A model generated the notes under the pieces. That model ran no database searches, was not told the DNA's origin, and saw only the letters and a list, made by a program, of their open reading frames with translations. The position numbers and the translations under genes were made by a program. From Brucella sp. BE17 (GTDB lineage Bacteria; Pseudomonadota; Alphaproteobacteria; Rhizobiales; Rhizobiaceae): a DNA stretch of 64,000 nucleotides. Positions 18,123 to 27,029 of this stretch are shown piece by piece. The stretch is from assembly GCF_039545455.1 (NCBI RefSeq), contig NZ_CP154468.1, forward strand, positions 186,001 through 250,000. The letters are read 5' to 3'. Numbering within the stretch: the first letter of the stretch is position 1; the number at the start of each line of letters is the position of its first letter.

Positions 18123-19589
18123 CTACGTCCTGTGGCGGCTGCGCCAGAGGTGCGCCGCTTTATCGTGAAAGGCGGGATAACTGTCATTATCGGCCATAGC
18201 GGACGTCATCATCGCCATGGCTGCCGATGCGATCACGGTGTTTTCAGCCCGCTTGTCCACGGTCGTACCCAGCCACACCGCATGCCAATGTTCAAAGGAG
18301 CTGAGACTTGCATGCTTGTCACCGTTTTCCTTCGACAGCATCGGCAGGAACAACTCGCTCGATTGACCATGCATATGGCGGTAGATGATATGATTGTGCT
18401 GCGGGGTCAATTCCGCGACATCACGGCTGGTCGATACAACTGAAATGGAATGCATATCGAGAAGTATGCCTGCGTCACGGTGAAGATCGCGGTATGCGGG
18501 CTGTGAAACGCCGAGGAACGAGGCATTGAGGTTTAGCGGGTTGAGAAGATGCACGACGCTGTTCATTGATGAACGTGACTCGAAAAGCGGATAGAGCGAT
18601 AGCAAGGCATTTACCTGCGGCGCAAAACTGGCCAAGGGCATGAAGCAAACGCCTTTGTCCCTTAGCGCATCGGATGCAGTATCGTGCGACAGCGTAACTG
18701 GTATGTCCAATACTTCGGCTGCCAGTTCGAGTTTCCCGGCAAGGTTCCCATTGCCGCAGTACCCGTGCAGGACAACAGGATAGCCAGCACGCGCCACAAG
18801 CTTTGCTGCTTGCATGAACCATGGTGATTGTGTCGAGTTTGGTGAAATATAGGCTGGCCAGTCGAGTGCTGGTGATGCAATCCTTTTGTCCACGGCATAA
18901 AGACCGCGCGCTGCACGCACCATGCCCGCAAGTTCGGGCGCGGTTTCGCCGCGATAATGGATAAGGCGCAAAAGAGCACTGATCTGCATCGGGTCGGCCT
19001 TGCCGGTCAGGATTGTCGTTAACGCGTCCTCTGCCTCGCGCAATTCGAGCGGGCGGGTATGGCCTTCCTTGCGTCCCACCACGGCAATATATTTAGCGAG
19101 CCTCCGCGTTGGATCGTTTTCGCTCCAGATATCGGCAAACTGCACCGCCAGCTGTTCCGGGGTGGGATGGTTTTCGAGATCTATGATCTTGCGAATGCTA
19201 AGGGGCGGTGGCGTTACAATGGAGCTGTGTGACCAGCCTTCGTGTCCCGAGCAGTTCACATCACCAGTCGGTTCCATGTCTGCTGCCATCAGTGCATCGG
19301 CTTCATTTGCCAGTCGTCGGAGGCGTCCGCGCAAGGCTTCCGCCTTGGGCGTTGCCACCATCCGGCGTCCCGAGCGCACAAGGATTGGATCGTTGAACTT
19401 TTCGCGAATCTGGCCAAGCATCCTGCTCATGGCAGCCGTGCTCAATCCCATCTGTCTGGCTGCACCGCCTACACTTCCTTCCACAAGAAGTGAATCCAGC
19501 GCGATCAGCAGACGTAGCTGGCCAAGCCGCAGGTTTTCTCCCTCGGCCTTGCCTTCCGCTCCGCTATTTTTAGGGCCGCTGCCATTCAT
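18123..19589 (-). CDS. LysR-type HTH fused to TrpD2 (anthranilate phosphoribosyltransferase-like) domain
   Basis: 488 aa from the ATG at 19589, preceded by AAGGAA; an upstream in-frame ATG at 19673 has no clear ribosome site. Residues ~20-90 are a LysR/NodD-type winged HTH (GQLRLLIALDSLLVEGS, GLSTAAMSRMLGQIREKF, DPILVRSGRRMVATPKAEAL). After a linker, residues ~125-480 match the TrpD2/YbiB branch of the TrpD fold: LLRLIHYRGETAPELAGMVRA, DWPAYISPNSTQSPW in place of the GTGGD phosphoribosyl loop of true TrpD, and VVLHGYCGNGN in place of KHGNR. The usual LysR ligand domain is absent. TrpD2 proteins such as E. coli YbiB bind nucleic acid and show no TrpD activity. It is divergent from the siderophore receptor at 19703 and may regulate it. 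I know of no characterised protein with this architecture. Confidence 0.82.
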   Translation of the reverse strand: MNGSGPKNSGAEGKAEGENLRLGQLRLLIALDSLLVEGSVGGAARQMGLSTAAMSRMLGQIREKFNDPILVRSGRRMVATPKAEALRGRLRRLANEADALMAADMEPTGDVNCSGHEGWSHSSIVTPPPLSIRKIIDLENHPTPEQLAVQFADIWSENDPTRRLAKYIAVVGRKEGHTRPLELREAEDALTTILTGKADPMQISALLRLIHYRGETAPELAGMVRAARGLYAVDKRIASPALDWPAYISPNSTQSPWFMQAAKLVARAGYPVVLHGYCGNGNLAGKLELAAEVLDIPVTLSHDTASDALRDKGVCFMPLASFAPQVNALLSLYPLFESRSSMNSVVHLLNPLNLNASFLGVSQPAYRDLHRDAGILLDMHSISVVSTSRDVAELTPQHNHIIYRHMHGQSSELFLPMLSKENGDKHASLSSFEHWHAVWLGTTVDKRAENTVIASAAMAMMTSAMADNDSYPAFHDKAAHLWRSRHRT

Positions 19590-19702
19590 GCCAAGGCCGT
19601 TCCTTGTTTGCGTTTTTTGAAACTTAGAAACCTTATAAAAGATGATCATTGACGTCACCTTATTGCCATACATAAGGAGACCTAAGAACTCAACTTTAAA
19701 CG

Positions 19703-21922
19703 GTGGCTAAAATGACGAGCTTGTTTCGGGAATTAGGGGCTGACGGTTTGGAAAACAGGCAAAAGGGCGGTGCATCGCTTTTTCTCAAAACGGTCCTTGC
19801 TGGAACCTGTCTTTCCACGGCGATTATCGTGAGTGCAGGTTCCGCTTTTGCGCAAGCTGCGAACAATGCCGCCAATAACGCCGTGACCGGGAGTACCGCC
19901 ACTCAAGAGGGTATAGCGGTTGATGGAGGCGTCACGCTCAAGCAGATCGTGGTAAGTGCGACTGGCTTTGAACAGAACATCACCGATGCTCCTGCCAGCA
20001 TCTCGGTTGTTCCCGGCGAGGAGCTGGAAAAAGGTGCCTATCGCGATCTTACCGATGCGCTGAAAGACGTGCAGGGTGTTGCCGTGACGGGAGCTTCGGG
20101 TGAGAAGGATATCTTCATTCGTGGGCTTCCCGGTTCCTATACGCTGCTTCTTGTAGATGGCAAGCGACAGAGCACCCGTGATGCGCGCACCAACGGCAAT
20201 TCTGGTTTTGAACAGAGCTTTCTGCCGCCCGCAAATGCCATAGAGCGGATCGAAGTTATCCGTGGGCCTATGTCCTCGCTCTACGGTTCGGATGCGATGG
20301 GCGGCGTCATCAACGTCATCACCAAGAAAGTATCGGACAAGTGGGGCGGCTCGTTCACGATTGATGGAACGCTACAGCAGCATTCCAAGTTCGGCAATTC
20401 GCTGCAAGGCTCCTATTATATTACGGGGCCGATCGTGCCCAACCTGGTTGGCGTTCAGCTTTGGGGGCGCGGCCTCAAGCGTGCGGAAGACAAGATCATC
20501 GAAGGAACGCCGGAACAGCAGGACGTCGACATTACCGGGCGTATCAATTGGACCCCGAACGAGGATCACGATGTCATGCTCGAACTGGGCAAGACCCGAC
20601 TTCGGCGCGATACGACTGTGGGAAAGACTATCGGTGCGTCGGGCCGTAACCCGGTCGATGCTTATAATTATAACGACCGCGATCATTGGTCGATCAGCCA
20701 TACCGGCCGCTGGGGGCCGACGACTTCGGACTTCTCCTTCATGCAGGAATGGGCCGAGCGGACCACGTTTAACTGGGATAACAAAGCAGGAGATTACGTC
20801 GAGAATCTGCGTTCGCCTCATGTGCGCAATTCGGTTCTTGATGGCAAGTTTACCACACCGTTTGAGTTTTACGGCAACCACACGCTCGTGACGGGCGGTC
20901 AGTTTACCGACACGGTTCTGACCGATCAGAATCCCGGTCGACGCACTGGGCTCGACGAGAAATTCAGCGTGCGCCAATGGGCGCTTTTTGCCGAAGACGA
21001 ATGGTGGATTACACCAGATTTTTCGCTGACCGGCGGTCTGCGTATGGACGATCATGAGATTTATGGCTCTCATTTCAGCCCGCGCGGCTATGCCGTATGG
21101 CACGCAACCGAACAACTCACCTTGAAGGGCGGTATTTCGACAGGTTTCAAGGCACCTGAAATACGCACTATCGCGCCGGGCTACGCCTATACGACGGGTG
21201 GTGCGGGCTGCTCCTACGGGCCGGATGGCACCTGTGGCGTCATTATCGGCGATCCTGACCTCCAGCCTGAAAAGAGCACGAGTTACGAAGCAAGCGTTCT
21301 CTGGGACAATCAGTCGGGCCTGCGCCTCGGCGCGACATATTTCTATACCGACTTCAAGGACAAGATTTCCAACGCACTCGTGCTGGATGCGAACGGCAAT
21401 CCCCAGCGCTGGAGCGAGGATCCCAATTATCGTTTGTGGTACGCTTTCAACATTGATGATGCGGTCATGCAGGGCGTGGAACTGACTTTCAACTGGGAAG
21501 CGACCGACACGATAACACTACGCGGTAACTACACCTACACGGATTCCGAACAGAAGACGGGAGATTTTGCCGGTCTTCCGCTCGCACGGACGCCAAAACA
21601 CATGGCGAGCCTGCGCGGTGACTGGGAAACGCCTGTCGAGGGTCTCAATGCATGGGCCGGCGCCAATTATCATGGTGAGGAAACCAATGCCGGTGCGCGC
21701 ATTGGTTCGTCGGGTGAAGCAATCTATCGTGATGGCAAGGTGGTGGCGCGCAAGTACAAGCCATACGCAACCTTCGATCTGGGTGGCTCCTATGACTTCA
21801 GCGAAAATGTCACCCTGAACGCGGCCGTTTACAACGTCTTCGACAAGAAGGTTGATGTCGATGATTTCAATACCGTTGTCGATGGCCGTCGCCTCTGGGT
21901 GAGCATGACTTCACGCTTCTAA
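19703..21922 (+). CDS. FepA-like TonB-dependent siderophore receptor
   Basis: 739 aa from the GTG at 19703; an ATG at 19712 is equally possible and neither has a strong ribosome site. Long signal peptide ending GSAFA before QAANN. The TonB-box region is LKQIVVSATGFEQ. The plug has DAPASISVVPGEELEKGAY, DIFIRGLPGSYTLLLVDGKR and ERIEVIRGPMSSLYGSDAMGGVINVITKK, all FepA/CirA-type. The barrel ends RRLWVSMTSRF with terminal Phe. It should import a ferric catecholate. The genes after it (esterase, FatB/D/C/E) form the rest of the uptake route. Only a poor TTAGAA half-site of an Irr-like box is visible upstream, so iron control is likely but not demonstrated. Confidence 0.9.
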   Translation: MAKMTSLFRELGADGLENRQKGGASLFLKTVLAGTCLSTAIIVSAGSAFAQAANNAANNAVTGSTATQEGIAVDGGVTLKQIVVSATGFEQNITDAPASISVVPGEELEKGAYRDLTDALKDVQGVAVTGASGEKDIFIRGLPGSYTLLLVDGKRQSTRDARTNGNSGFEQSFLPPANAIERIEVIRGPMSSLYGSDAMGGVINVITKKVSDKWGGSFTIDGTLQQHSKFGNSLQGSYYITGPIVPNLVGVQLWGRGLKRAEDKIIEGTPEQQDVDITGRINWTPNEDHDVMLELGKTRLRRDTTVGKTIGASGRNPVDAYNYNDRDHWSISHTGRWGPTTSDFSFMQEWAERTTFNWDNKAGDYVENLRSPHVRNSVLDGKFTTPFEFYGNHTLVTGGQFTDTVLTDQNPGRRTGLDEKFSVRQWALFAEDEWWITPDFSLTGGLRMDDHEIYGSHFSPRGYAVWHATEQLTLKGGISTGFKAPEIRTIAPGYAYTTGGAGCSYGPDGTCGVIIGDPDLQPEKSTSYEASVLWDNQSGLRLGATYFYTDFKDKISNALVLDANGNPQRWSEDPNYRLWYAFNIDDAVMQGVELTFNWEATDTITLRGNYTYTDSEQKTGDFAGLPLARTPKHMASLRGDWETPVEGLNAWAGANYHGEETNAGARIGSSGEAIYRDGKVVARKYKPYATFDLGGSYDFSENVTLNAAVYNVFDKKVDVDDFNTVVDGRRLWVSMTSRF

Positions 21923-21976
21923 TCCCCCGATCTGGTGCCGGCTTTGATGCCGGTGCCATCTGCTTGACTGGTATGT

Positions 21977-22870
21977 TTGGTGAAAGCTTTGAAAAATCTG
22001 AAGAAAAAGGCGCTTTTGATGCTTGGAAGCCTTTTCCTTTTGCCTGCCGCGCAGGCAGCAGAACCCACCACGGCATTTTTCGAGATGAAAGCCAATGGCA
22101 TTTCCTACCGCATATTTACCGCAACGCCCACAGAAGCGGCGCCCGAGAACGGTTATCCCGTCATCTATATGGTTGATGGCAACCGCATGTTGCCGATGGC
22201 GTCAAAACTGATGGCAGAGAATGCGAAACTGAAAGCAGTTGTTGTCGGCATCGGATATCCGACGCAAGACAAGGATGAAATCGTCAAGCTGCGCTACTTC
22301 GATTTCACGCCACCGACCCCGCAGGAAGCGATAGCCGGACGATCCAGCGATGTGAAAACGGGCGGGCGCGACGCTTTCTTCGATTTTATCGAAAACCAGG
22401 TAAAGCCCGAAATCGAAAAGCGTTTTCATATCGATACATCGAAGCAGGCGTTGTTCGGTCATTCGCTGGGCGGCCTGTTTACGCTCTACGCAATGTTCAA
22501 TCACACCGACCGGTTCCAGACCTATGCGGCCGCCGACCCATCCATCTGGTGGAACGAACGTTCGATCCTGAAAGACAAAGACCGTTTCGTTAAGGCCTTC
22601 ACAGCGAGCCCGCAGCCGATCCGGCTGTTGGTCGAAGCTTCAGGTAAGCGCATCCGGCATCCGGGGCAAACCGCGAAGGATGTCGAGCGCATACGCAAAT
22701 TGCGCGGAGGACCTTCGGGCAAGGATGTTTATGACGAGCTTTCTAAACTACCACAAATGGACGCAGCTTTTCATCGTTTTGACGATGAAAACCACGGCTC
22801 GATGATACCCCTTAGTGTCAGCGACAGCCTGAATTTCATTCTGCTTGGCCAGAACCCGCAAAAGAATTGA
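21977..22870 (+). CDS. IroE-like periplasmic siderophore esterase (alpha/beta hydrolase)
   Basis: 297 aa if the TTG at 21977 is used; a GTG at 21980 and an ATG at 22019 are alternatives. The N-terminus is a signal peptide (KKKALLMLGSLFLLPAAQA before AEP). The hydrolase fold shows VIYMVDGN, nucleophile Ser163 in FGHSLGGLFT and His273 in DENHGSM, with no obvious acid partner. That agrees with the Ser-His dyad of IroE, which linearises enterobactin-type trilactones in the periplasm. It lies between a FepA-like receptor and a FatB-like binding protein, so it probably trims an incoming ferric tricatecholate so that the ABC importer can bind it. Confidence 0.85.
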   Translation: MVKALKNLKKKALLMLGSLFLLPAAQAAEPTTAFFEMKANGISYRIFTATPTEAAPENGYPVIYMVDGNRMLPMASKLMAENAKLKAVVVGIGYPTQDKDEIVKLRYFDFTPPTPQEAIAGRSSDVKTGGRDAFFDFIENQVKPEIEKRFHIDTSKQALFGHSLGGLFTLYAMFNHTDRFQTYAAADPSIWWNERSILKDKDRFVKAFTASPQPIRLLVEASGKRIRHPGQTAKDVERIRKLRGGPSGKDVYDELSKLPQMDAAFHRFDDENHGSMIPLSVSDSLNFILLGQNPQKN

Positions 22871-22906
22871 AATAGCAAATTACAGGATCAGGAAAAGGAA
22901 CCAACC

Positions 22907-23836
22907 ATGCTGAAAATCGGTCAATATCTTGCCCGTTTTTGTGGTGCCGCGATTATGGCGGTTTCTCTGTCGTCGGCTGCCTTTGCTGCCGATATAAGCA
23001 TTAAGCATGCGCAGGGTGAGACAGCCGTTCCCGCATCGCCACAAAAGATTATCGTTCTTGACCTGGCGACGCTCGATAACCTCGACCGTCTTGATGTGAA
23101 AGTCTCCGGTGTGCCGACGTTGGCGTCTTTCCCCGACTATCTCAAAAAATATGAATCGGCCGATTATGCGAAGATCGGCACGCTGTTTGAGCCTGATTAC
23201 GAAGCGATCAACGCGGCCGAACCCAACCTCATCATTATTGGCGGACGTTCTGCGGCCAAATATGGCGAACTGGCAAAAATCGCGCCGACGATCGACCTGA
23301 CTGTGCCCGCCAAGGATTTCATCGCCGGAACCAAGGCTAATGTCGAAAAACTCGGACAGATTTTCGACAAGGAAGCGCAAGCCAAGGCTGAAACTGAAAA
23401 GCTGGATGTGGATATTACAGCACTAAAGGCGAAGACTGCCGACAAGGGCAACGGTCTTCTGATCCTTACCACCGGCGGCAAGATCAGCGCCTACGGGCCT
23501 GGTTCGCGTTTTGGCGTGTTGCATGATGTCTATGGCGTAAAGCCCGCCGCTCCCGATCTTTCCATTGGCAATCACGGCCAGCCAGTCAGTTCAGAGTTTA
23601 TCCTCAAGGCCAATCCCGACTGGCTTTTTGTGGTCGATCGTGATGCGGCAATCGGGCGTGAAGGTAACTCGGCGAAACAGGTTCTCGATAATGAACTCGT
23701 CCGCCAGACGACCGCTTGGCAAAAGGATCAGGTGGTTTATCTCAATCCCCAGAACTGGTACCTCGTCGGCGGCGGTTTAACAGCCTTACATCAGACGATT
23801 GATCAGCTTTCAGCAGCGTTCGACAAGGCAAAGTAG
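22907..23836 (+). CDS. fatB: FatB/YclQ-like siderophore-binding protein
   Basis: 309 aa; AGGAAAAGGAAC precedes the ATG. Signal peptide ends SSAAFA before ADISIKH. Class III binding protein with IVLDLATLDNLDRLDV and TKANVEKLGQIFDKEAQA (interdomain helix), RFGVLHDVYGVKP, and ANPDWLFVVDRDAAIG near the ligand cleft. This pattern is that of anguibactin/petrobactin-type binding proteins (FatB, YclQ), which recognise catecholate-bearing or linear siderophores. No lipobox cysteine, so it is freely periplasmic. A perfect hairpin at 23856-23881 separates it from the permease genes. Confidence 0.87.
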   Translation: MLKIGQYLARFCGAAIMAVSLSSAAFAADISIKHAQGETAVPASPQKIIVLDLATLDNLDRLDVKVSGVPTLASFPDYLKKYESADYAKIGTLFEPDYEAINAAEPNLIIIGGRSAAKYGELAKIAPTIDLTVPAKDFIAGTKANVEKLGQIFDKEAQAKAETEKLDVDITALKAKTADKGNGLLILTTGGKISAYGPGSRFGVLHDVYGVKPAAPDLSIGNHGQPVSSEFILKANPDWLFVVDRDAAIGREGNSAKQVLDNELVRQTTAWQKDQVVYLNPQNWYLVGGGLTALHQTIDQLSAAFDKAK

Positions 23837-23855
23837 ATTTTTACCCAGTCGCAGC

Positions 23856-23881
23856 GGGCCGTCTTTGTCTAAGGACGGCCC
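23856..23881 (+). terminator. Intra-operon hairpin after the siderophore-binding protein gene
   Basis: 8-bp perfect stem GGGCCGTC / GACGGCCC with a 10-base loop, 20 bases after the fatB stop and 35 before the permease start. No T run, so more likely an mRNA stabiliser or partial attenuator that keeps the binding protein more abundant than the permeases. Confidence 0.6.
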
Positions 23882-23915
23882 TCTATCGTGGCAAGGCAGA
23901 AGAACAGGACAGATC

Positions 23916-24890
23916 GTGAAGGGTTTTGCCGCAACCATCGTTCCGGCTATTTTTATCGTCGCCGTGCTGGCTGTGATCAGCCTGTTCATCGGCGTCGGCG
24001 ATGTGTCGCTTCATGCTCTTTTGAACCCGAAGACTGCGGGGGAGGCGTGGGAACTGCTTGTCGTCAGCCGCATACCGCGCACCCTTGCCATCATTCTTGC
24101 CGGTATGTCGATGGGCGTTGCCGGCATGATCATGCAGATGCTGACACGTAATCGCTTTGTCGAACCGTCAACCGCGGGGACGGTGGAATCTGCGGGTCTC
24201 GGCATTCTTCTCGTCATTCTTTTTGCACCACAAACCCCGGTTTTCGGCAAGATGCTGGTAGCGTCTCTGACAGCGCTTGCGGGAACAGCGCTTTTTCTTG
24301 TGATCCTGCGCCGCATTCCGATGCGTTCGGTTCTGGTCGTGCCACTGGTCGGCATCATGCTCGGCGGCGTCGTCAGCGCCATCACGACCTTCATTGCTTA
24401 TCGCTTCGATCTCCTGCAATCATTGAATGCGTGGACCACCGGCGACTTTTCCGGCGTGTTGCGTGGGCGCTACGAGTTGCTCTGGCTAGCATTTGCCCTC
24501 ACCATCATCGCCTACATTGCTGCTGACCGTTTTACGGTTGCGGGCTTGGGTGAAGATTTCACCACCAATCTCGGACTCAATTATACACGCGTTATGGTGC
24601 TCGGTCTCATTATCGTTTCAACGGTGAGCGCATCTGTCATCGTAACCGTGGGCGCGATTCCCTTTCTCGGGCTGATCGTACCCAATATCGTTAGTCAGTT
24701 TCTTGGCGACAATATGCGCCGCGCCGTGCCATGGGTTGCGATATTGGGGGCAGGGTTGGTGCTGGCCTGCGACATCGTCGGACGGTTAATCCGCTTTCCC
24801 TATGAAATTCCCATCGGCACTATGATGGGTGTGGTCGGCAGTGCGATTTTCCTTTATCTCCTCGTACGGCGGGGATCGCGTCTTGCGTAG
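23916..24890 (+). CDS. fatD: FatD-like siderophore ABC permease
   Basis: 324 aa from the GTG at 23916, preceded by AGGACAG; the in-frame ATG at 23799 lies inside fatB and is rejected. FecCD fold with about nine or ten helices: RIPRTLAIILAGMSMGVAGMIMQMLTRNRFVEPSTAGTVESAGLGI in the N-terminal half, and VTVGAIPFLGLIVPNIVSQFLGDNMRRAVPWVAILGAGLVLACDIVGRLI in the C-terminal half. The EPSTAG variant of the usual DPxxLG motif is typical of FatD/YclN/FepD-type permeases. It pairs with the next permease as a heterodimer. Confidence 0.87.
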   Translation: MKGFAATIVPAIFIVAVLAVISLFIGVGDVSLHALLNPKTAGEAWELLVVSRIPRTLAIILAGMSMGVAGMIMQMLTRNRFVEPSTAGTVESAGLGILLVILFAPQTPVFGKMLVASLTALAGTALFLVILRRIPMRSVLVVPLVGIMLGGVVSAITTFIAYRFDLLQSLNAWTTGDFSGVLRGRYELLWLAFALTIIAYIAADRFTVAGLGEDFTTNLGLNYTRVMVLGLIIVSTVSASVIVTVGAIPFLGLIVPNIVSQFLGDNMRRAVPWVAILGAGLVLACDIVGRLIRFPYEIPIGTMMGVVGSAIFLYLLVRRGSRLA

Positions 24891-25836
24891 ATATTCCGCT
24901 GCAATCATTGCTGGGCTGGGCTTGCTTGCACTCCTGTCGGCCATTGCCTTCATGACGATTGGTGCCAAGGGAAGCTGGGCCTTCATCTTGCCCTTTCGCG
25001 CCACCAAGCTCGCTGCAATGGTGCTGGTCGCTTATTCGATTGCCGTATCGACCGTTCTTTTCCAGACCGTCACCAATAATCGTATCCTGACACCTTCGAT
25101 CATGGGCTTCGACGCGATCTACATTCTGATCCAGACGATTGCCGTTTTTATCTTTGGCAGCCTTCATGTTGCATGGCTGGGGCCGAACGTGCGATTTATG
25201 AGCGAGACTGTGGTGATGGTGCTTTTTGCCGGATCGCTTTATTATTGGCTTTTTTCCGGCGCCGCACGCAGTCTTCATCTGGTCATGCTGGTCGGCATCG
25301 TCTGCGGTGTCTTTTTTCGCAGCCTTTCCAGTCTCATGCAGCGCATGCTCGATCCCAACCTCTTTGCTGTGTTGCAAGACCGCTTTTTTGCCAGTTTCAA
25401 CACCGTCAATTCCGATATTCTGCTGATCTCGGCCATAATCGTGGCCTTTGTTACGCTTTATGGCCTGCGTATGATGCATGTCTTCGACGTGCTGGCGCTT
25501 GGGCGCGAACAGGCGATCAATCTCGGTATCGATCACAGCCGTGTCGTGCGGCACATTCTGTTCATGGTCACTGTGCTGGTTGCCGTGTCAACAGCACTTG
25601 TCGGGCCGATCACCTTTTTCGGCCTTCTCGTCGCCAATCTTGCTTATATTGTCACCGGTTCGGCGAAGCATCGTCTTGTCCTGCCTGTGGCAGCCTTACT
25701 TGCCATCATCTGTATCGTTGGCGGACAAACGATTCTGGAACGCGTCTTCGCCTTCAATACTGCGCTCAGTGTCATCATTGAATTCGTGGGTGGCCTTGTT
25801 TTCATCATTCTTCTGGTCAGGGGGCATTCACGTTGA
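24883..25836 (+). CDS. fatC: FatC-like siderophore ABC permease
   Basis: 317 aa from the TTG at 24883, preceded by GGGGAT and overlapping the fatD stop by 8 bases; a GTG at 24829 would reach deep into fatD. FecCD family with characteristic LAAMVLVAYSIAVSTVLFQTVTNNRILTPSIMGFDAIY and ALVGPITFFGLLVANLAYIVTGSAKHRLVLPVAALLAIICIVGGQTILER. The TPSIMG(F/L)D motif and shorter N-terminus mark the FatC/YclO partner subunit. Ends overlapping the ATPase start (TTGA). Confidence 0.87.
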   Translation: MRRYSAAIIAGLGLLALLSAIAFMTIGAKGSWAFILPFRATKLAAMVLVAYSIAVSTVLFQTVTNNRILTPSIMGFDAIYILIQTIAVFIFGSLHVAWLGPNVRFMSETVVMVLFAGSLYYWLFSGAARSLHLVMLVGIVCGVFFRSLSSLMQRMLDPNLFAVLQDRFFASFNTVNSDILLISAIIVAFVTLYGLRMMHVFDVLALGREQAINLGIDHSRVVRHILFMVTVLVAVSTALVGPITFFGLLVANLAYIVTGSAKHRLVLPVAALLAIICIVGGQTILERVFAFNTALSVIIEFVGGLVFIILLVRGHSR

Positions 25837-26591
25837 TTGAAATCACCAAGGTCAGTAAATCCTATCATGACAGCATCGTCGTCGACGATGTGACCCTTCG
25901 CTTGCCGAGAGGCGGTATCACTTCGATCATCGGTCCAAATGGTGCTGGAAAATCGACCCTTCTATCCATGGTGAGCAGGCTTTTGCCGATGGATAAAGGC
26001 CGCGTTACAGTTGATGGTCTCGATGTCAGCACGACATCAGGGGATGTGCTGGCAAAACGCCTGTCGATCCTGCGCCAGGAAAACGCCATCCATTCGCGCC
26101 TGACGGTGCGCGACCTGGTGACCTTCGGGCGCTATCCCTACTCCAAGGGGCGTCCGAACAGCAATGATCTCAAACATGTTGAACAGGCAATTCATTATCT
26201 GGGTCTTGATACGTTCAGCGAGCGATTTCTCGACGAACTTTCCGGTGGTCAGCGGCAAAGAGCTTTTGTTGCAATGGTGCTGTGTCAGGATACCGATTAT
26301 GTCCTGCTCGATGAGCCGCTCAATAATCTCGACATGAAGCATGCGGCGTCGATGATGAAGCTTCTGCGCCGTGCCGCAGACGATCTAGGCAAGACCGTGG
26401 TGCTTGTGCTGCACGACATCAATTTTGCGTCCTGCTATTGCGACCATATAGTCGCCATGCGTGAGGGCAAGGTTGTGCATCAGGGTACGCCGGATCAACT
26501 CATTGATCCGGAAATCCTGCGGGATATTTATGAGATGGATATTTGCGTGGAGATCATCGGCGGCAAGCGCATCGGTATCTATTATTTGTAG
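25833..26591 (+). CDS. FatE/YclP-like siderophore ABC ATPase
   Basis: 252 aa, TTG start at 25833 overlapping the permease stop. Walker A GPNGAGKST (residues ~34-42), Q-loop ILRQENAIHSRLTVRDLVTFGRYPYSKGRP, signature [15 protein letters not shown], Walker B YVLLDEPLNNLDMKHA, switch His in LVLHDINFASCYCDH. The LNNLDMKH variant is shared by catecholate-type (YclP/FatE) ATPases. Last gene of the operon begun at 19703. No terminator seen directly after it. Confidence 0.88.
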   Translation: MIEITKVSKSYHDSIVVDDVTLRLPRGGITSIIGPNGAGKSTLLSMVSRLLPMDKGRVTVDGLDVSTTSGDVLAKRLSILRQENAIHSRLTVRDLVTFGRYPYSKGRPNSNDLKHVEQAIHYLGLDTFSERFLDELSGGQRQRAFVAMVLCQDTDYVLLDEPLNNLDMKHAASMMKLLRRAADDLGKTVVLVLHDINFASCYCDHIVAMREGKVVHQGTPDQLIDPEILRDIYEMDICVEIIGGKRIGIYYL

Positions 26592-27029
26592 ATACACACA
26601 TACGGAATGCAGCTCGGTGTGGTTTGGCGTGCGCAGCAATCGCAAATTCGTCAAAAAAGCTTTTCCAATATTTTTCAGAAATAAAAACGTACGCAATGCG
26701 GTCTTGTTTCGAAAGCTGCCGGTGAAAACCAACGCACTCTAAAGAAACTTGAGGCCGTGACACAGAAGGCAAGATGCTCGCAACCGGTGGGGGAATGGAT
26801 TTCTCCGACAGCGCGATCGATGAGGCCATCAAGGAGCTGGAGAATTCGATTGTTAAAGCCGCGGACAAAGCTTGAGCAAAGGCAAGCTTTCGCAAGCAGT
26901 TTAGCTGCAAGTCACAGTATCCAGATTAAGCTTTTCAATTCCAGTTGTTCTGACTAAATTAATTCTTGTGGAGATTTTTGTGGGGGGAGAGAATGATAAG
27001 CCTCCCTGTAAACAATTTTGGGAGGACAT
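26592..27029. other. 438-base intergenic region with a possible gene remnant
   Basis: A 33-codon frame at 26774-26875 (ATG, then LATGGGMDFSDSAIDEAIKE..., ending VKAADKA) has the look of the C-terminus of a cytosolic protein, with in-frame stop codon at 26750-26752 just upstream and no ribosome site. It may be a leftover of a deleted gene. The rest, 26876-27020, should hold the tctC1 promoter; no convincing -35/-10 pair chosen. Confidence 0.4.

Noticed and set aside
19644..19658. TGA-N9-TCA near the siderophore receptor as a RirA-type iron-responsive operator
   Set aside because: The published IRO box has ten, not nine, intervening bases and an AT-rich centre. The match is too short to claim; likewise only half of an Irr-type box (TTAGAA) is present.
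21933..21956. Hairpin GGTGCCGGC...GCCGGTGCC after the siderophore receptor as a terminator
   Set aside because: The pairing depends on several G-T pairs and there is no T tract; the esterase gene follows in the same operon.
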